Under the pieces are notes generated by a model. The model worked only from the letters and a program-made list of their open reading frames with translations. It was not told where the DNA came from and did no database searches. Source: Gammaproteobacteria bacterium (GTDB lineage Bacteria > Pseudomonadota > Gammaproteobacteria > Pseudomonadales > Azotimanducaceae). Taken from it: a stretch of 48,890 bases of DNA. Both the position numbers and the translations under genes were made by a program. Shown in pieces: positions 1-7,914 of the stretch (its first letter is position 1; the number at the start of each line of letters is the position of its first letter). The stretch covers positions 1 to 48,890 of the forward strand of contig JAUIED010000014.1 of NCBI GenBank assembly GCA_030428905.1, in the 5' to 3' direction.

Positions 1-118
1 CCAGTGTCACCGGCGTGGAAGTGTAGGGTGATACGGCGACGGTCTGGCCGCTGCGCACATGCGCCACGGCGTCGTTGATGTCCGTAAGCTTGCTGCCCAG
101 GCGTGCTTTCCAGTCCAT
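1..118 (-). CDS. CoA-transferase / acetyl-CoA hydrolase family protein, N-terminal fragment
   Basis: Only the first 39 codons lie in the window; the gene continues past the left edge. The peptide starts MDWKARLGSKLTDINDAVAH and continues with a GQTVAVSPYTSTP stretch. This resembles the start of acetyl-CoA hydrolase / 4-hydroxybutyrate CoA-transferase family proteins (a K-L-t-s-x-e-e-A-v ... I-x-s-G-x-x-V pattern). A GGAGGGG ribosome binding site lies just upstream of the ATG at 118. The gene is 26 nt downstream of the PhyH-type gene on the same strand and is probably the third gene of that operon. Such enzymes move CoA between acyl groups in acid catabolism. The family call rests on a short stretch and is tentative. 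Confidence 0.55.
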   Translation of the reverse strand, partial: MDWKARLGSKLTDINDAVAHVRSGQTVAVSPYTSTPVTL

Positions 119-144
119 GCCATCCCCTCCCGTGGCGTGGTTTG

Positions 145-1302
145 TCAGATGCCGAGATCTTCGATGTTGTAGTCTCTGATGTCCTCACGCGCCGCTTCGT
201 TCCAGCGGTAGCCAGCCTCGGCCAGCGGCGCGTATGTGAAAGGTTGCTCGTCGGGGTAGCGTTGCCGGCGCGCGTCGATGCCGTAGCTGATGAGGCGGGC
301 GCGATGATCGATGCGCTCCGCCGTGTATACCTCCACGGCATTGTGAATGCCGCCACCCTGCACGCCGAGCACGCTGGAGCGTTTGTGAAACCCCATGTTG
401 ATGGTCACGCGCATGTTGCCGCCGGTGTTGGCGAACGATCCGTGCACCGCCTGTCGGTTGCAGATGGCCACATCGCCCGGCGCGCAAATCAGCGGCACGG
501 CTTCCGGCAGGCGATCGGAACCCACCTCGGCTACCCGGCCGGCGATATCCACCTTGCCGATGTCGTGCGAGCCCGGCACCACCCACAAACCATTGGTGGC
601 GTCGCAGCCATAGAGCTGCGCCATGAAGTTGAAACCGTGCGTGTCGGCGTCGAGATCAGTGCTTTGCCAGTGGGTGAAGGCGTCCTGATGCCAGGCCACG
701 GAGCCGCCGAGCCAGGGATGCTTGACCCAGATCGCTTCGTTGAACGGCACGAAATCCTCGCCGTTGATGGCAGCGGTGATGCGCAGCAGATCGGGGTGAC
801 CATACAGTCGCAGGCAGGCATCGGAGAACTGCAGAGAGCCGAGCACGAGCTGCAGCACGCGTTCGGGGGCGCCCTGCGGCGCATCCGGCTCGATCATCTT
901 CGCCGGATGCCGACCGTTGCTGTGCTCGGTGCCGCCCAGCGGATCAGAAAGTGGCCGCACCCAGGAGAAGCTGCGGGCCTTACCGTCGGCACCGAGGGCC
1001 GGTCTGCCTTCGGCATCCACCTTTTCCCTCGGCCCTCGCGGTGCCCGGCGCCACACGTCAGCCACATCCCGTTCGAGGTCAGCCAGCTCATCCGCCTGAA
1101 GAAGGCCGGTGAACACATAGAACCCGTACCGGCGGTACGCTGTGAGGATGTCGTCGTGTACGCGGCCCTGGGCGTCGTAACGCACAGGGCCGCGGTTGGG
1201 TAGCGCCAACGCTCGGGCGGTACCTTCTTCGCGGTACTGTTGCATGGCCTCTTCGTGGGCGCCGTAGCTTGTCTGCGGCGCCGGGTAGATGCGCAACGCC
1301 AT
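145..1302 (-). CDS. PhyH-family Fe(II)/2-oxoglutarate dioxygenase (phytanoyl-CoA dioxygenase-like)
   Basis: 385 aa, a usual length for the family. The iron-binding triad is visible: H205 and D207 in WHQDAFTHW and H287 in QAVHGSF. R298 in GGNMRVTIN fits the 2-oxoglutarate carboxylate anchor. Known members hydroxylate methyl-branched acyl-CoAs or other lipophilic substrates using O2 and 2-oxoglutarate; the substrate here cannot be read from sequence. There is no signal peptide, so it is cytoplasmic. The start at 1302 lies 9 nt after the stop of the upstream carotenoid oxygenase gene, and the CoA-transferase gene follows 26 nt downstream. The three genes look like one operon for oxidative attack on an isoprenoid or branched lipid (inference). 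Confidence 0.88.
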   Translation of the reverse strand: MALRIYPAPQTSYGAHEEAMQQYREEGTARALALPNRGPVRYDAQGRVHDDILTAYRRYGFYVFTGLLQADELADLERDVADVWRRAPRGPREKVDAEGRPALGADGKARSFSWVRPLSDPLGGTEHSNGRHPAKMIEPDAPQGAPERVLQLVLGSLQFSDACLRLYGHPDLLRITAAINGEDFVPFNEAIWVKHPWLGGSVAWHQDAFTHWQSTDLDADTHGFNFMAQLYGCDATNGLWVVPGSHDIGKVDIAGRVAEVGSDRLPEAVPLICAPGDVAICNRQAVHGSFANTGGNMRVTINMGFHKRSSVLGVQGGGIHNAVEVYTAERIDHRARLISYGIDARRQRYPDEQPFTYAPLAEAGYRWNEAAREDIRDYNIEDLGI

Positions 1303-1311
1303 GGCCGCAGC

Positions 1312-2628
1312 CTAGTAGCCGTCCGGCACCCAGTTGCCGTGGAAACCCGCGGGCACACGCACCGGCAGGTGAATGCGCGCCACCGGATCCTGATCCATGT
1401 GCTGCGCATCGACAATCACCACTTCGCTGCGGTTGATCTCCGGCTGGTACACGTAGGCGAGCACCCAGCCGTCGTCTTCACTGCTGCCGGCGGGGTTCTT
1501 CACGAACACGGGCTCGCTGCCCTGGCCGCCTTTGAGGTCGTGGTAATCGCTGCGGTGGTTCACCATGTCGTACTTCATGATGCCCTCGGCGTACGGCATG
1601 CCGCCCGCGAAAGCGGCGGTGTAACCGTAGCGGTACGGCAGTCCCACGCGGGTGTCGCACACCCTTGGGAACTCCACGGAGCGGTCGTCGAGCTGCGTTT
1701 CTTTCACCGTGCCGGCGACGTTGTCGATCTCCCAGCGGTACAGCAGCGGCGGTGAGTTCGAACCCGGCTTCATGGTGTCTTCCATGCGGCACACGTCGAT
1801 GATGATGCGGTCGCCGTCTTCATAGGCGTTCATCGGGTGGAACACGTAGCAGGGATTGATCTCGTACCATTTCACGTCGGCATCGGTGCCATTGCGCGGC
1901 ATCACACCAAGTCGCGCACCGTAGGACTCATCCCACACCACCGGCAGGCCGGTGGCGGCGAGACCTTCGAAGTTCCACACCGCGGGAAGGTCCATGAAGA
2001 TCGTGTAGTTCCGGGTGATGTTGAAGTCGTGCACCATGGTCGCGCCCGGCACGGTGATGTGCTCCACCTGTACCATCTCGCCCTGAGCGTTGGTGCGGTG
2101 GTAGGTGAGGTAGGGCGGCGCCATACCGTAGGCAAAGGAGATGAGTTCGCCAGTTTCGGGGCAGGTCTTCGGATGCGCCGTCATAGCGCCTGCCAGCTTG
2201 CCGCCGAAGTTGTGCGGGCCCACGGTGTCCAGCTCATCGTTCACTTCGAAGGGCCAGTGGCCTTCCTCCAACGCCAGGATCTTGCCGGCGTGGTGGATGA
2301 CGTGGGTGTTGGCGGCGGACCGGCTCATGTCGTTCAGGGAGCTCATGACGTCGGCATCCGTATCCAGAAACAGCGGCGTCCTCACGTAGCGGTTGCGGTA
2401 CCAGTTGGCCTGGCCGCCGCGGATCTCCACGCCATGCAGCATGCCGTTGCCGAGGAACCAGTGCATGGACTCGCCGCTTTGCGGGTTGGCGCCGTTGCGC
2501 AGTAGCCGGCCATTCAGGGCCTGAGGTATTTGTCCGGTGACCTTGAGGTCGGTGGCGGTGGTTTCTTCAAAGACGGGAGCGAAGTTGTCCTTGAGCCAGA
2601 ATCGGGTTTCTTCGACGGCTTCTGCCAT
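1312..2628 (-). CDS. Carotenoid oxygenase (RPE65/CCD/lignostilbene dioxygenase family)
   Basis: 438 aa. The four iron-ligand histidines of the seven-bladed propeller family are present: H152 (MTAHPK), H200 (MVHDF), H264 (FHPMNA) and H430 (FHGNW). The N-terminal LNGRLLRNGANPQ motif is also typical. Members cleave a C=C bond in carotenoids, apocarotenoids or stilbenes with O2. The ATG at 2628 is preceded by GGAGGA at 6 nt spacing. It heads an operon with PhyH and CoA-transferase genes and is divergent from the epoxide hydrolase gene at 2719, with a 90-bp shared upstream region. A second family member lies at 41907-43316. Substrate unknown. Confidence 0.93.
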   Translation of the reverse strand: MAEAVEETRFWLKDNFAPVFEETTATDLKVTGQIPQALNGRLLRNGANPQSGESMHWFLGNGMLHGVEIRGGQANWYRNRYVRTPLFLDTDADVMSSLNDMSRSAANTHVIHHAGKILALEEGHWPFEVNDELDTVGPHNFGGKLAGAMTAHPKTCPETGELISFAYGMAPPYLTYHRTNAQGEMVQVEHITVPGATMVHDFNITRNYTIFMDLPAVWNFEGLAATGLPVVWDESYGARLGVMPRNGTDADVKWYEINPCYVFHPMNAYEDGDRIIIDVCRMEDTMKPGSNSPPLLYRWEIDNVAGTVKETQLDDRSVEFPRVCDTRVGLPYRYGYTAAFAGGMPYAEGIMKYDMVNHRSDYHDLKGGQGSEPVFVKNPAGSSEDDGWVLAYVYQPEINRSEVVIVDAQHMDQDPVARIHLPVRVPAGFHGNWVPDGY

Positions 2629-2718
2629 GGGTTGTCCTCCGGTTGGTTTGCCTCAGCATATCACTGGTTTCGTGCGGTGTTGGTATCCTCTGCGCTTCGT
2701 AGGACCCGGACACATACC

Positions 2719-3087
2719 ATGAGCAATATCGACACCATCCGCGATTTCGTCGCCGCCTGGAGCCGGCTGGACGCCAGCGAGCTGGCCGGCTACTTCACAG
2801 ACGACGGCTGCTACCACAACATGCCGGCGAAGCCGGTGAGCGGGCGCGACAATGTGGAGGCCTTCATCCGCGGGTTCCTCTCCAACTGGACGGAAACCAC
2901 CTGGGACATCCTCAACATCACCGAGGAAGGGGACACGGTGTTCTGCGAGCGGCTGGATCGCACCAAAACCACCGCCGGCAACGTCGATCTGCCTTGCTTC
3001 GGTGTGTTCGAGATGGAGGGCGGCAAGATCAAGGTCTGGCGCGATTATTTCGACATGAACACCTTCATGAGTGCCATGCGTGGCTAG
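2719..3087 (+). CDS. Limonene-1,2-epoxide hydrolase family protein
   Basis: 122 aa with the NTF2-like fold of limonene-1,2-epoxide hydrolases. Catalytic residues can be mapped by spacing: Y32 and N34 (YHNMP), R78 and D80 (ERLDR) and D109 (WRDYFD). They correspond to Tyr53, Asn55, Arg99, Asp101 and Asp132 of the Rhodococcus enzyme, with nearly identical intervals. The family opens epoxides in one step by water attack. The frame is open further upstream, but the ATG at 2719 is chosen because homology begins there. The gene is divergent from the carotenoid oxygenase operon and overlaps the next gene by 17 nt. The epoxide substrate is unknown; a product of the neighbouring oxygenases is plausible. 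Confidence 0.88.
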   Translation: MSNIDTIRDFVAAWSRLDASELAGYFTDDGCYHNMPAKPVSGRDNVEAFIRGFLSNWTETTWDILNITEEGDTVFCERLDRTKTTAGNVDLPCFGVFEMEGGKIKVWRDYFDMNTFMSAMRG

Positions 3088-4510
3088 AACCCTCGGCTAT
3101 GCCATCGCGCTGGTGGTGGGGCTGATCGGTGGGATGGTGATCAATCGGTGGTTCGTAGAGCCGGCAGGTTCAACGCGAGCCGTTGAGTGGTCCTCGCCAG
3201 TGCACACCGCACCCGAAATCCATACGAGAAATGTGCCGCAGGCAGGCGCAGACGAATCGCGCGCACGAGGCACGGCGCCGTTAGCAGCGCGGCTGCTTGA
3301 GGACGGCGCGGATGTGTTGGCAGAAATCATGGCGTCGCCTGAGCCGCACCCCGAACGGCTGCAGGCGTTGGCGCTGGCGGCGCTCATCGACCCGACGTTG
3401 CTGGCGCCCTACCAAGCGCAGGTGCGTGGTGACATGTTTTCTAACCATCTACTGATGGCGCTTGCATACTCCCTGTTCCCGGTTGATCGAAGCCACGCTG
3501 CAGAACTGATGAGAACCGCACAAACAGAGCAGCAGACCGCGCAGATGCTGGCGATGTTGAGCGTGCAGATGCCGCCCGCTGGAACCAAGCCCCGTGACGC
3601 TGCGATCGAGGCGCTGCAACGGGGCGAGGAGCATCATCAGTATGTGTCCGACTATCTGACTTGGCTTGCCGGCACGCAGCCGGAGGAGGCGCTGTCGCTG
3701 CTCACACAATACGGTTCTTCGGAGTATCAGCAGAGTCTCGCTGCCTTGGTTTACCAGCAGTGGCTTGAGACCGACCCGGAAACAGCCGTGGAGCGACTGC
3801 GGGAGCAGGGTGATCGAGGTCTCGTGCGTGGATTGCTGGAACAAATAGCGACGCAATGGGGTGGCCAGGCGTTTGATGCCGCGGAGAGATTTGCCGGCAC
3901 GTTGCGCGGTACGGACCGGGTACTCTATCTCAGGAGTCTCGCTGGAGTCGCTGCGCGTGGTGAGGGCGGCGATCTGCAGACGCTACTCGGCCGCTACGAG
4001 AACACACCGGAGCACGAGCAGATGCTGGTATCGGCGCTGCGTTCGTTGAGTTATCAGGATTTCCGCAGTGCGCTGGCTCTGGCCGATCAGTATCCGGGTG
4101 ATGCATCGATTGATGCCTATCCAATCATCGCCAGTCAATACCTGGCAGAAGCGCCCGAGGAAGCCCTGGATTGGTGGGAGTCGCTGCCCGCGCAGTACCG
4201 GGCGGCCGCTCGTCTTCCGGTCGTACGGCATCTTGCGGTGAGTGATACCAGCCGTGCGTTGCGGGTGGCGGAGTCAGCCTCGGCGGGCGAAGATAGAGAC
4301 AAGACGTTGTTCGAGGTGGGTATTCGCCATCAAGGTGGCGACTGGCGGCAGGTGTTAGCGGTGGCGGATCGCATCGAATCGCCTGGATACCGTAGGCAGC
4401 TCGTCAGCAACGTGTTGCGCAGAATAAGCGACGATGCCGAAGCGCTGCGCTTGGGCGCCCGTTACGATTTCACTGAGGACGAAACCCTGGCGCTACGCAG
4501 CGGTGGCTAG
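3071..4510 (+). CDS. Membrane-anchored alpha-helical repeat protein, unknown function
   Basis: 479 aa, not recognised as a named family. Residues about 8-28 form one hydrophobic segment (GYAIALVVGLIGGMVINRWF), suggesting an N-terminal anchor with the rest in the periplasm. The remainder is rich in Ala, Leu, Glu and Arg and looks like successive helical hairpins of the HEAT/TPR kind (for example PETAVERLREQGDRGLVRGL), without an exact repeat unit. The GTG at 3071 is chosen because it keeps the anchor; GTG at 3080 is an alternative. No clear ribosome binding site is visible and the start overlaps the epoxide hydrolase gene by 17 nt, suggesting coupled translation. Its stop shares CTAG with the stop of the opposite gene. 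Confidence 0.7.
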   Translation: MPCVARTLGYAIALVVGLIGGMVINRWFVEPAGSTRAVEWSSPVHTAPEIHTRNVPQAGADESRARGTAPLAARLLEDGADVLAEIMASPEPHPERLQALALAALIDPTLLAPYQAQVRGDMFSNHLLMALAYSLFPVDRSHAAELMRTAQTEQQTAQMLAMLSVQMPPAGTKPRDAAIEALQRGEEHHQYVSDYLTWLAGTQPEEALSLLTQYGSSEYQQSLAALVYQQWLETDPETAVERLREQGDRGLVRGLLEQIATQWGGQAFDAAERFAGTLRGTDRVLYLRSLAGVAARGEGGDLQTLLGRYENTPEHEQMLVSALRSLSYQDFRSALALADQYPGDASIDAYPIIASQYLAEAPEEALDWWESLPAQYRAAARLPVVRHLAVSDTSRALRVAESASAGEDRDKTLFEVGIRHQGGDWRQVLAVADRIESPGYRRQLVSNVLRRISDDAEALRLGARYDFTEDETLALRSGG

Positions 4511-6915
4511 GACCCCAACCGATACCGCAGCTTCACCACCAGCACATCCGCCAGCGGCTGCCGCCAGGAGCGGTCAAACACGTCGGAGAACGAATCGTCG
4601 TTGAGCGCCGCACCCAGATCCGCCTGACGGGTGTACACCACGAAAAGATCTGACAATGGCGCTATCTCCCAACGATAACGCGCCTGGAAGGTGAACTGCG
4701 AAAGCGAAAAGTCGTAGCTCGGCCGGCCGGTGGTGGGCTTCGCTGTAGGGATCAGGTCGTCTGGCCGCACGGGGACGCGAAAGAAATCCTGTTCCCTTGC
4801 GCGGATGCCCACCCACTGCAGCGACATGCGGATCTGCTGGCGCGCGCTGATGAAGTACTCCATGGAAAAGCGCGGCATCCACTGCTCCGCTTCGAAGGTG
4901 GCAAAGAGGTCGTTTGCCTGGTGCAGCAGCCAGCCGTCGCGGTCGAGGTAGGTGACATCGAGCTTGGCGGCAAAACGGTCGCTCGGCCGCCAGGTGACGC
5001 CGGCGTTGACGCTGTAGGTGTTGCCGCCGAGGTCTTCATCGCGAAACGCGGTACCCATGCCGAACTGCCACTCCCGGCTGCTGTCGGTCTCCCAGTCGAT
5101 GCTGACGTCTGCCTTCGGCTCGATCCGGTAGGTGCCGTTGCCGAAGCTGTTCAGATCATCGAACTGCGAGGGGAAAAAGGAGACCCGTGTGATGAGCGTG
5201 CTCAGATTGTTGAGGCCCAGCCGGTCGGACAGAAAGAAGCCGGCGCCGTTGAGCACAGATTCGGTCACGCTCCTGCGCAGAAACCCGCGCACGTCGAACT
5301 GGTTGTCCCGTGCGAAACCGAGATTGGCAGTGGTCCACTGTAACGAACTGCGCAGCTGATAGTGGTTGTTGCGCTGCAGAAAGCCGAGGTCGTTGATGTC
5401 CAGGTTTTCGTCGAAGTACTCCAGCCCGATGCGGTGCACGAGCCCCTGACGGTAGGTGAGCTCGAAATCCAGGAACCCGCCGTAGCCGCGCTCCAGGCCG
5501 TCGATGTCCGAGGTCATCATCTGGCCGTCGACTTTCAGCTTGCCGTCGGCGCTTAGAAAGTGTGCGTCCACACCCTGGGCCAGAGCATCGCCATTCTCGT
5601 GCAGCACGGCCGTGGAGAGAAAACCGAGTGCGGTGTAGGCACCCCGTATGTTGTCCTCATACAGCACGCGGGCGATGCCGTAATCACTGCCGTCGTCGTG
5701 CAGGTTGATCTGGCCGCCAGCGGCCGTGGTGGCGTCGAACTTCACCTCGTCTTCGAACGCGGCGAGCACGCCCCAACGCAATCGCCCATACTGCCCCGTG
5801 GCCTTTACCGCACCCACCAGCTCTACGGGCTGGGTGAGTTCGCGCTCCGGCAGGGTCACGCCCGGTGCGGTCGCCGGCACACGCGGTATGCCGCCGATAC
5901 GTCGTGAGTTCACCATGGTGTAGGGCGCGCCGGAATTGCCGACGCTGCGGCTTCGCGTATCCGCGCGGGGAGATGCCACGAAGATTTCCTGCCCTTCGAG
6001 AAAAAACAGACGTTTCTCCGGAAAGAACACTTCGGTGGCGGTGAGGTTGATGACCACCTCGTCCGCTTCCACGTTGCCGAAGTCCGGGTTGACGGTGGCG
6101 GTGAGCTGGAAGTTGGTGGAGGGCCGCCAGAACAGATCGGCGCCCACCCGGTAACGCATCTCGGCGTCCACGCGATCGTAGCCCGTGGCAACAAACGGAT
6201 ACACGTTGTACTGCTGTCGCGGTGCGACGTTGCGCATCTCGAAGCCTTCCAGCGTTGAGAGAAACTTCGCCTGGGTGGGCGGCAAGGCAGGCCAGCCCCA
6301 GCGTTCGTCGCGGTATGCGACCTTGCGCGATACGTACACGCCCATGCGGCGCACGTCGCTGCCCGCAGGCATGGACACCACGCTCCAGGGTATGAACATC
6401 TCCGCACTCCAACCGTCTTCGGTTTCCACCGTGCGGCCGCGCCAGGGAGCATCCCAGTCGTTGTTGAAGTTGCGCTCGGGCAGTACGGTGCCGTCCATCT
6501 GGGAGTCGCCCAGAGCAATGCCGAACCAGAATCCGTAGCGGCCCTCACCCGAGGTGTCCAGCGTCACGTTCAGCGAGTCCCTGTTGCTGGTGAAGCTGTC
6601 GCGCCCGGAGAGCTGACGAACGAGGGTGCCTGAAGGCTGCTTCATGTCGCCGCTGACGTACAAGCCTTCGTCATCGTAGGCGAAGCGCAGGTTGGTGAGC
6701 AGATCGCCAGGTGCCATGGTGTCCGGCTCCAGCACGCGAAAGTCGTTGATGGGCGGGATGGTCTGCCACACCGCCTCGTCCACCACGCCGTCGATGACGA
6801 TCGGCGTGCGCTCCGGATCGATGCGTACCATGTCGAACTCAGCGTGCGCAGACGCTGCGAACAGCACAGCCGCCAGGCTCGCGAGCAGATTCTTTGTTTC
6901 GGCAGAACGGATCAG
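4507..6915 (-). CDS. CBM9-like/DUF5916 outer-membrane protein
   Basis: About 802 aa if read from CTG at 6915. An N-terminal carbohydrate-binding-family-9-like domain (residues about 35-215, beginning RTPIVIDGVVDEAVWQ) is followed by a long DUF5916 region with alternating beta-strand pattern (PEKRLFFLEGQEIF; PSTNFQLTATVNPDFGNVEA) expected to form an outer-membrane barrel. The first standard start, GTG at 6867, would leave a 9-residue signal peptide. Reading from CTG 6915 gives a proper signal peptide, MIRSAETKNLLASLAAVLF then AASAHA with cleavage before EF, and places GGAG 8 nt upstream. No in-frame ATG, GTG or TTG could be found between 6867 and the upstream gene. Function of the family is not established; roles in binding or import of a surface ligand are guesses. 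Confidence 0.85.
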   Translation of the reverse strand: MIRSAETKNLLASLAAVLFAASAHAEFDMVRIDPERTPIVIDGVVDEAVWQTIPPINDFRVLEPDTMAPGDLLTNLRFAYDDEGLYVSGDMKQPSGTLVRQLSGRDSFTSNRDSLNVTLDTSGEGRYGFWFGIALGDSQMDGTVLPERNFNNDWDAPWRGRTVETEDGWSAEMFIPWSVVSMPAGSDVRRMGVYVSRKVAYRDERWGWPALPPTQAKFLSTLEGFEMRNVAPRQQYNVYPFVATGYDRVDAEMRYRVGADLFWRPSTNFQLTATVNPDFGNVEADEVVINLTATEVFFPEKRLFFLEGQEIFVASPRADTRSRSVGNSGAPYTMVNSRRIGGIPRVPATAPGVTLPERELTQPVELVGAVKATGQYGRLRWGVLAAFEDEVKFDATTAAGGQINLHDDGSDYGIARVLYEDNIRGAYTALGFLSTAVLHENGDALAQGVDAHFLSADGKLKVDGQMMTSDIDGLERGYGGFLDFELTYRQGLVHRIGLEYFDENLDINDLGFLQRNNHYQLRSSLQWTTANLGFARDNQFDVRGFLRRSVTESVLNGAGFFLSDRLGLNNLSTLITRVSFFPSQFDDLNSFGNGTYRIEPKADVSIDWETDSSREWQFGMGTAFRDEDLGGNTYSVNAGVTWRPSDRFAAKLDVTYLDRDGWLLHQANDLFATFEAEQWMPRFSMEYFISARQQIRMSLQWVGIRAREQDFFRVPVRPDDLIPTAKPTTGRPSYDFSLSQFTFQARYRWEIAPLSDLFVVYTRQADLGAALNDDSFSDVFDRSWRQPLADVLVVKLRYRLGS

Positions 6916-6974
6916 CGCAGGAACTCCGCACGGAAACCACCGATGATACTGAAAATCCGCCCGACTCTGACCCC

Positions 6975-7850
6975 TTAATCTGGCCCCAGAAGCTTCGGCG
7001 GCTCGTCGCGATGGAAGCCATTGAATCGTTGCTGGTTGCGCGGTTCGCCCGGTGAGAAGACGAAGCTGGCCGCACCGTTGTGGATGCCGCCGTCCACACG
7101 GAAGTCCGCGCCCGTCACGTAGGTTGCCATCTCCGAAAGCAGGAAGACGACCATGGCGGAGATCTCTGCCGCGGTGCCGTGGCGGCCCAGGGGAATCTTT
7201 CGGTCGATGCTTCTCAGTGCGTCCCAGTCTTCCTCAGGGTAACGGTCCAATCCGGTGGTGGCGATGAAGCCGGGTATCACGCAGTTCACACGCACGCCGT
7301 CGCGGCCCCATTCGCTGGCGGCGGTGGCGGTGAAGTTCGACAGCCCCGCCCGTGCCGCACCGTTGTGGCCCATGCCGGCCATGCCGCCCTCGTAGTCGGC
7401 TCCGATGTTGACGATGCTGCCGCCGGTGTCGCACATGCTTTGCCGGTACATCTCCCGTGCGACGAGGAAATAGCTCGTGAGGTTGTTGTGCAGCACGGCG
7501 TTCCAGCCGTTGAGGCTGAGATCAGCCAGCGCCGAAGGAAACTGCCCGCCGGCAGCGTTGACAAGGCCGTGAAACGGTCCGTAGGCGTGTGTGGCCTGGG
7601 TCATCATGTCGACCACCGCCGCCTCGTCGCGCAGCTCAAGCGCATAACAGCCGAGCACCGTGCCGCCGTCCTCGCGGATCTCATCACGCGTGCGTTCCAG
7701 TTTGCCCTGGGTGCGGCCCGCCAGCACGAGGCGCGCTCCGAGGCTTGCAAGCTCATGGGCGATGCAGCGGCCGAGGCCGCCACCGCCGCCGGCGACGAAA
7801 ATGGTCTGGCCTGCGAACAGGCCCGGTCGAAATCCTGAATGGTAGGTCAC
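6975..7850 (-). CDS. SDR-family oxidoreductase, 2,4-dienoyl-CoA-reductase-like, with variant active site
   Basis: 291 aa, classical SDR layout: nucleotide-binding FVAGGGGGLG near the N-terminus, NAAGG after beta-4, RVNCVIPGFI and a C-terminal VTGADFRVDGG. The catalytic YxxxK is absent. The region reads GHNGAARAGL, which aligns with the HAGSAKAAV stretch of 2,4-dienoyl-CoA reductases but has Arg in place of Lys. Activity is therefore uncertain, though the overall fold and cofactor site look intact. GTG at 7850 is chosen because GGGAG lies 8 nt upstream and homology starts there; the frame is open far beyond it. It is divergent from the methyltransferase gene (64-bp gap). Confidence 0.85.
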   Translation of the reverse strand: MTYHSGFRPGLFAGQTIFVAGGGGGLGRCIAHELASLGARLVLAGRTQGKLERTRDEIREDGGTVLGCYALELRDEAAVVDMMTQATHAYGPFHGLVNAAGGQFPSALADLSLNGWNAVLHNNLTSYFLVAREMYRQSMCDTGGSIVNIGADYEGGMAGMGHNGAARAGLSNFTATAASEWGRDGVRVNCVIPGFIATTGLDRYPEEDWDALRSIDRKIPLGRHGTAAEISAMVVFLLSEMATYVTGADFRVDGGIHNGAASFVFSPGEPRNQQRFNGFHRDEPPKLLGPD

Positions 7851-7914
7851 GGTGTGTCTCCCGGTCTGGCAGCCGATAGAGTACCCTCCCTGAACGGGAA
7901 CATCAGGAGGTTGC

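Noticed and set aside
6868-6960. Possible frameshift before the DUF5916 gene
   Set aside because: The frame is open upstream and a CTG with good ribosome binding site and signal peptide explains the start without an indel.
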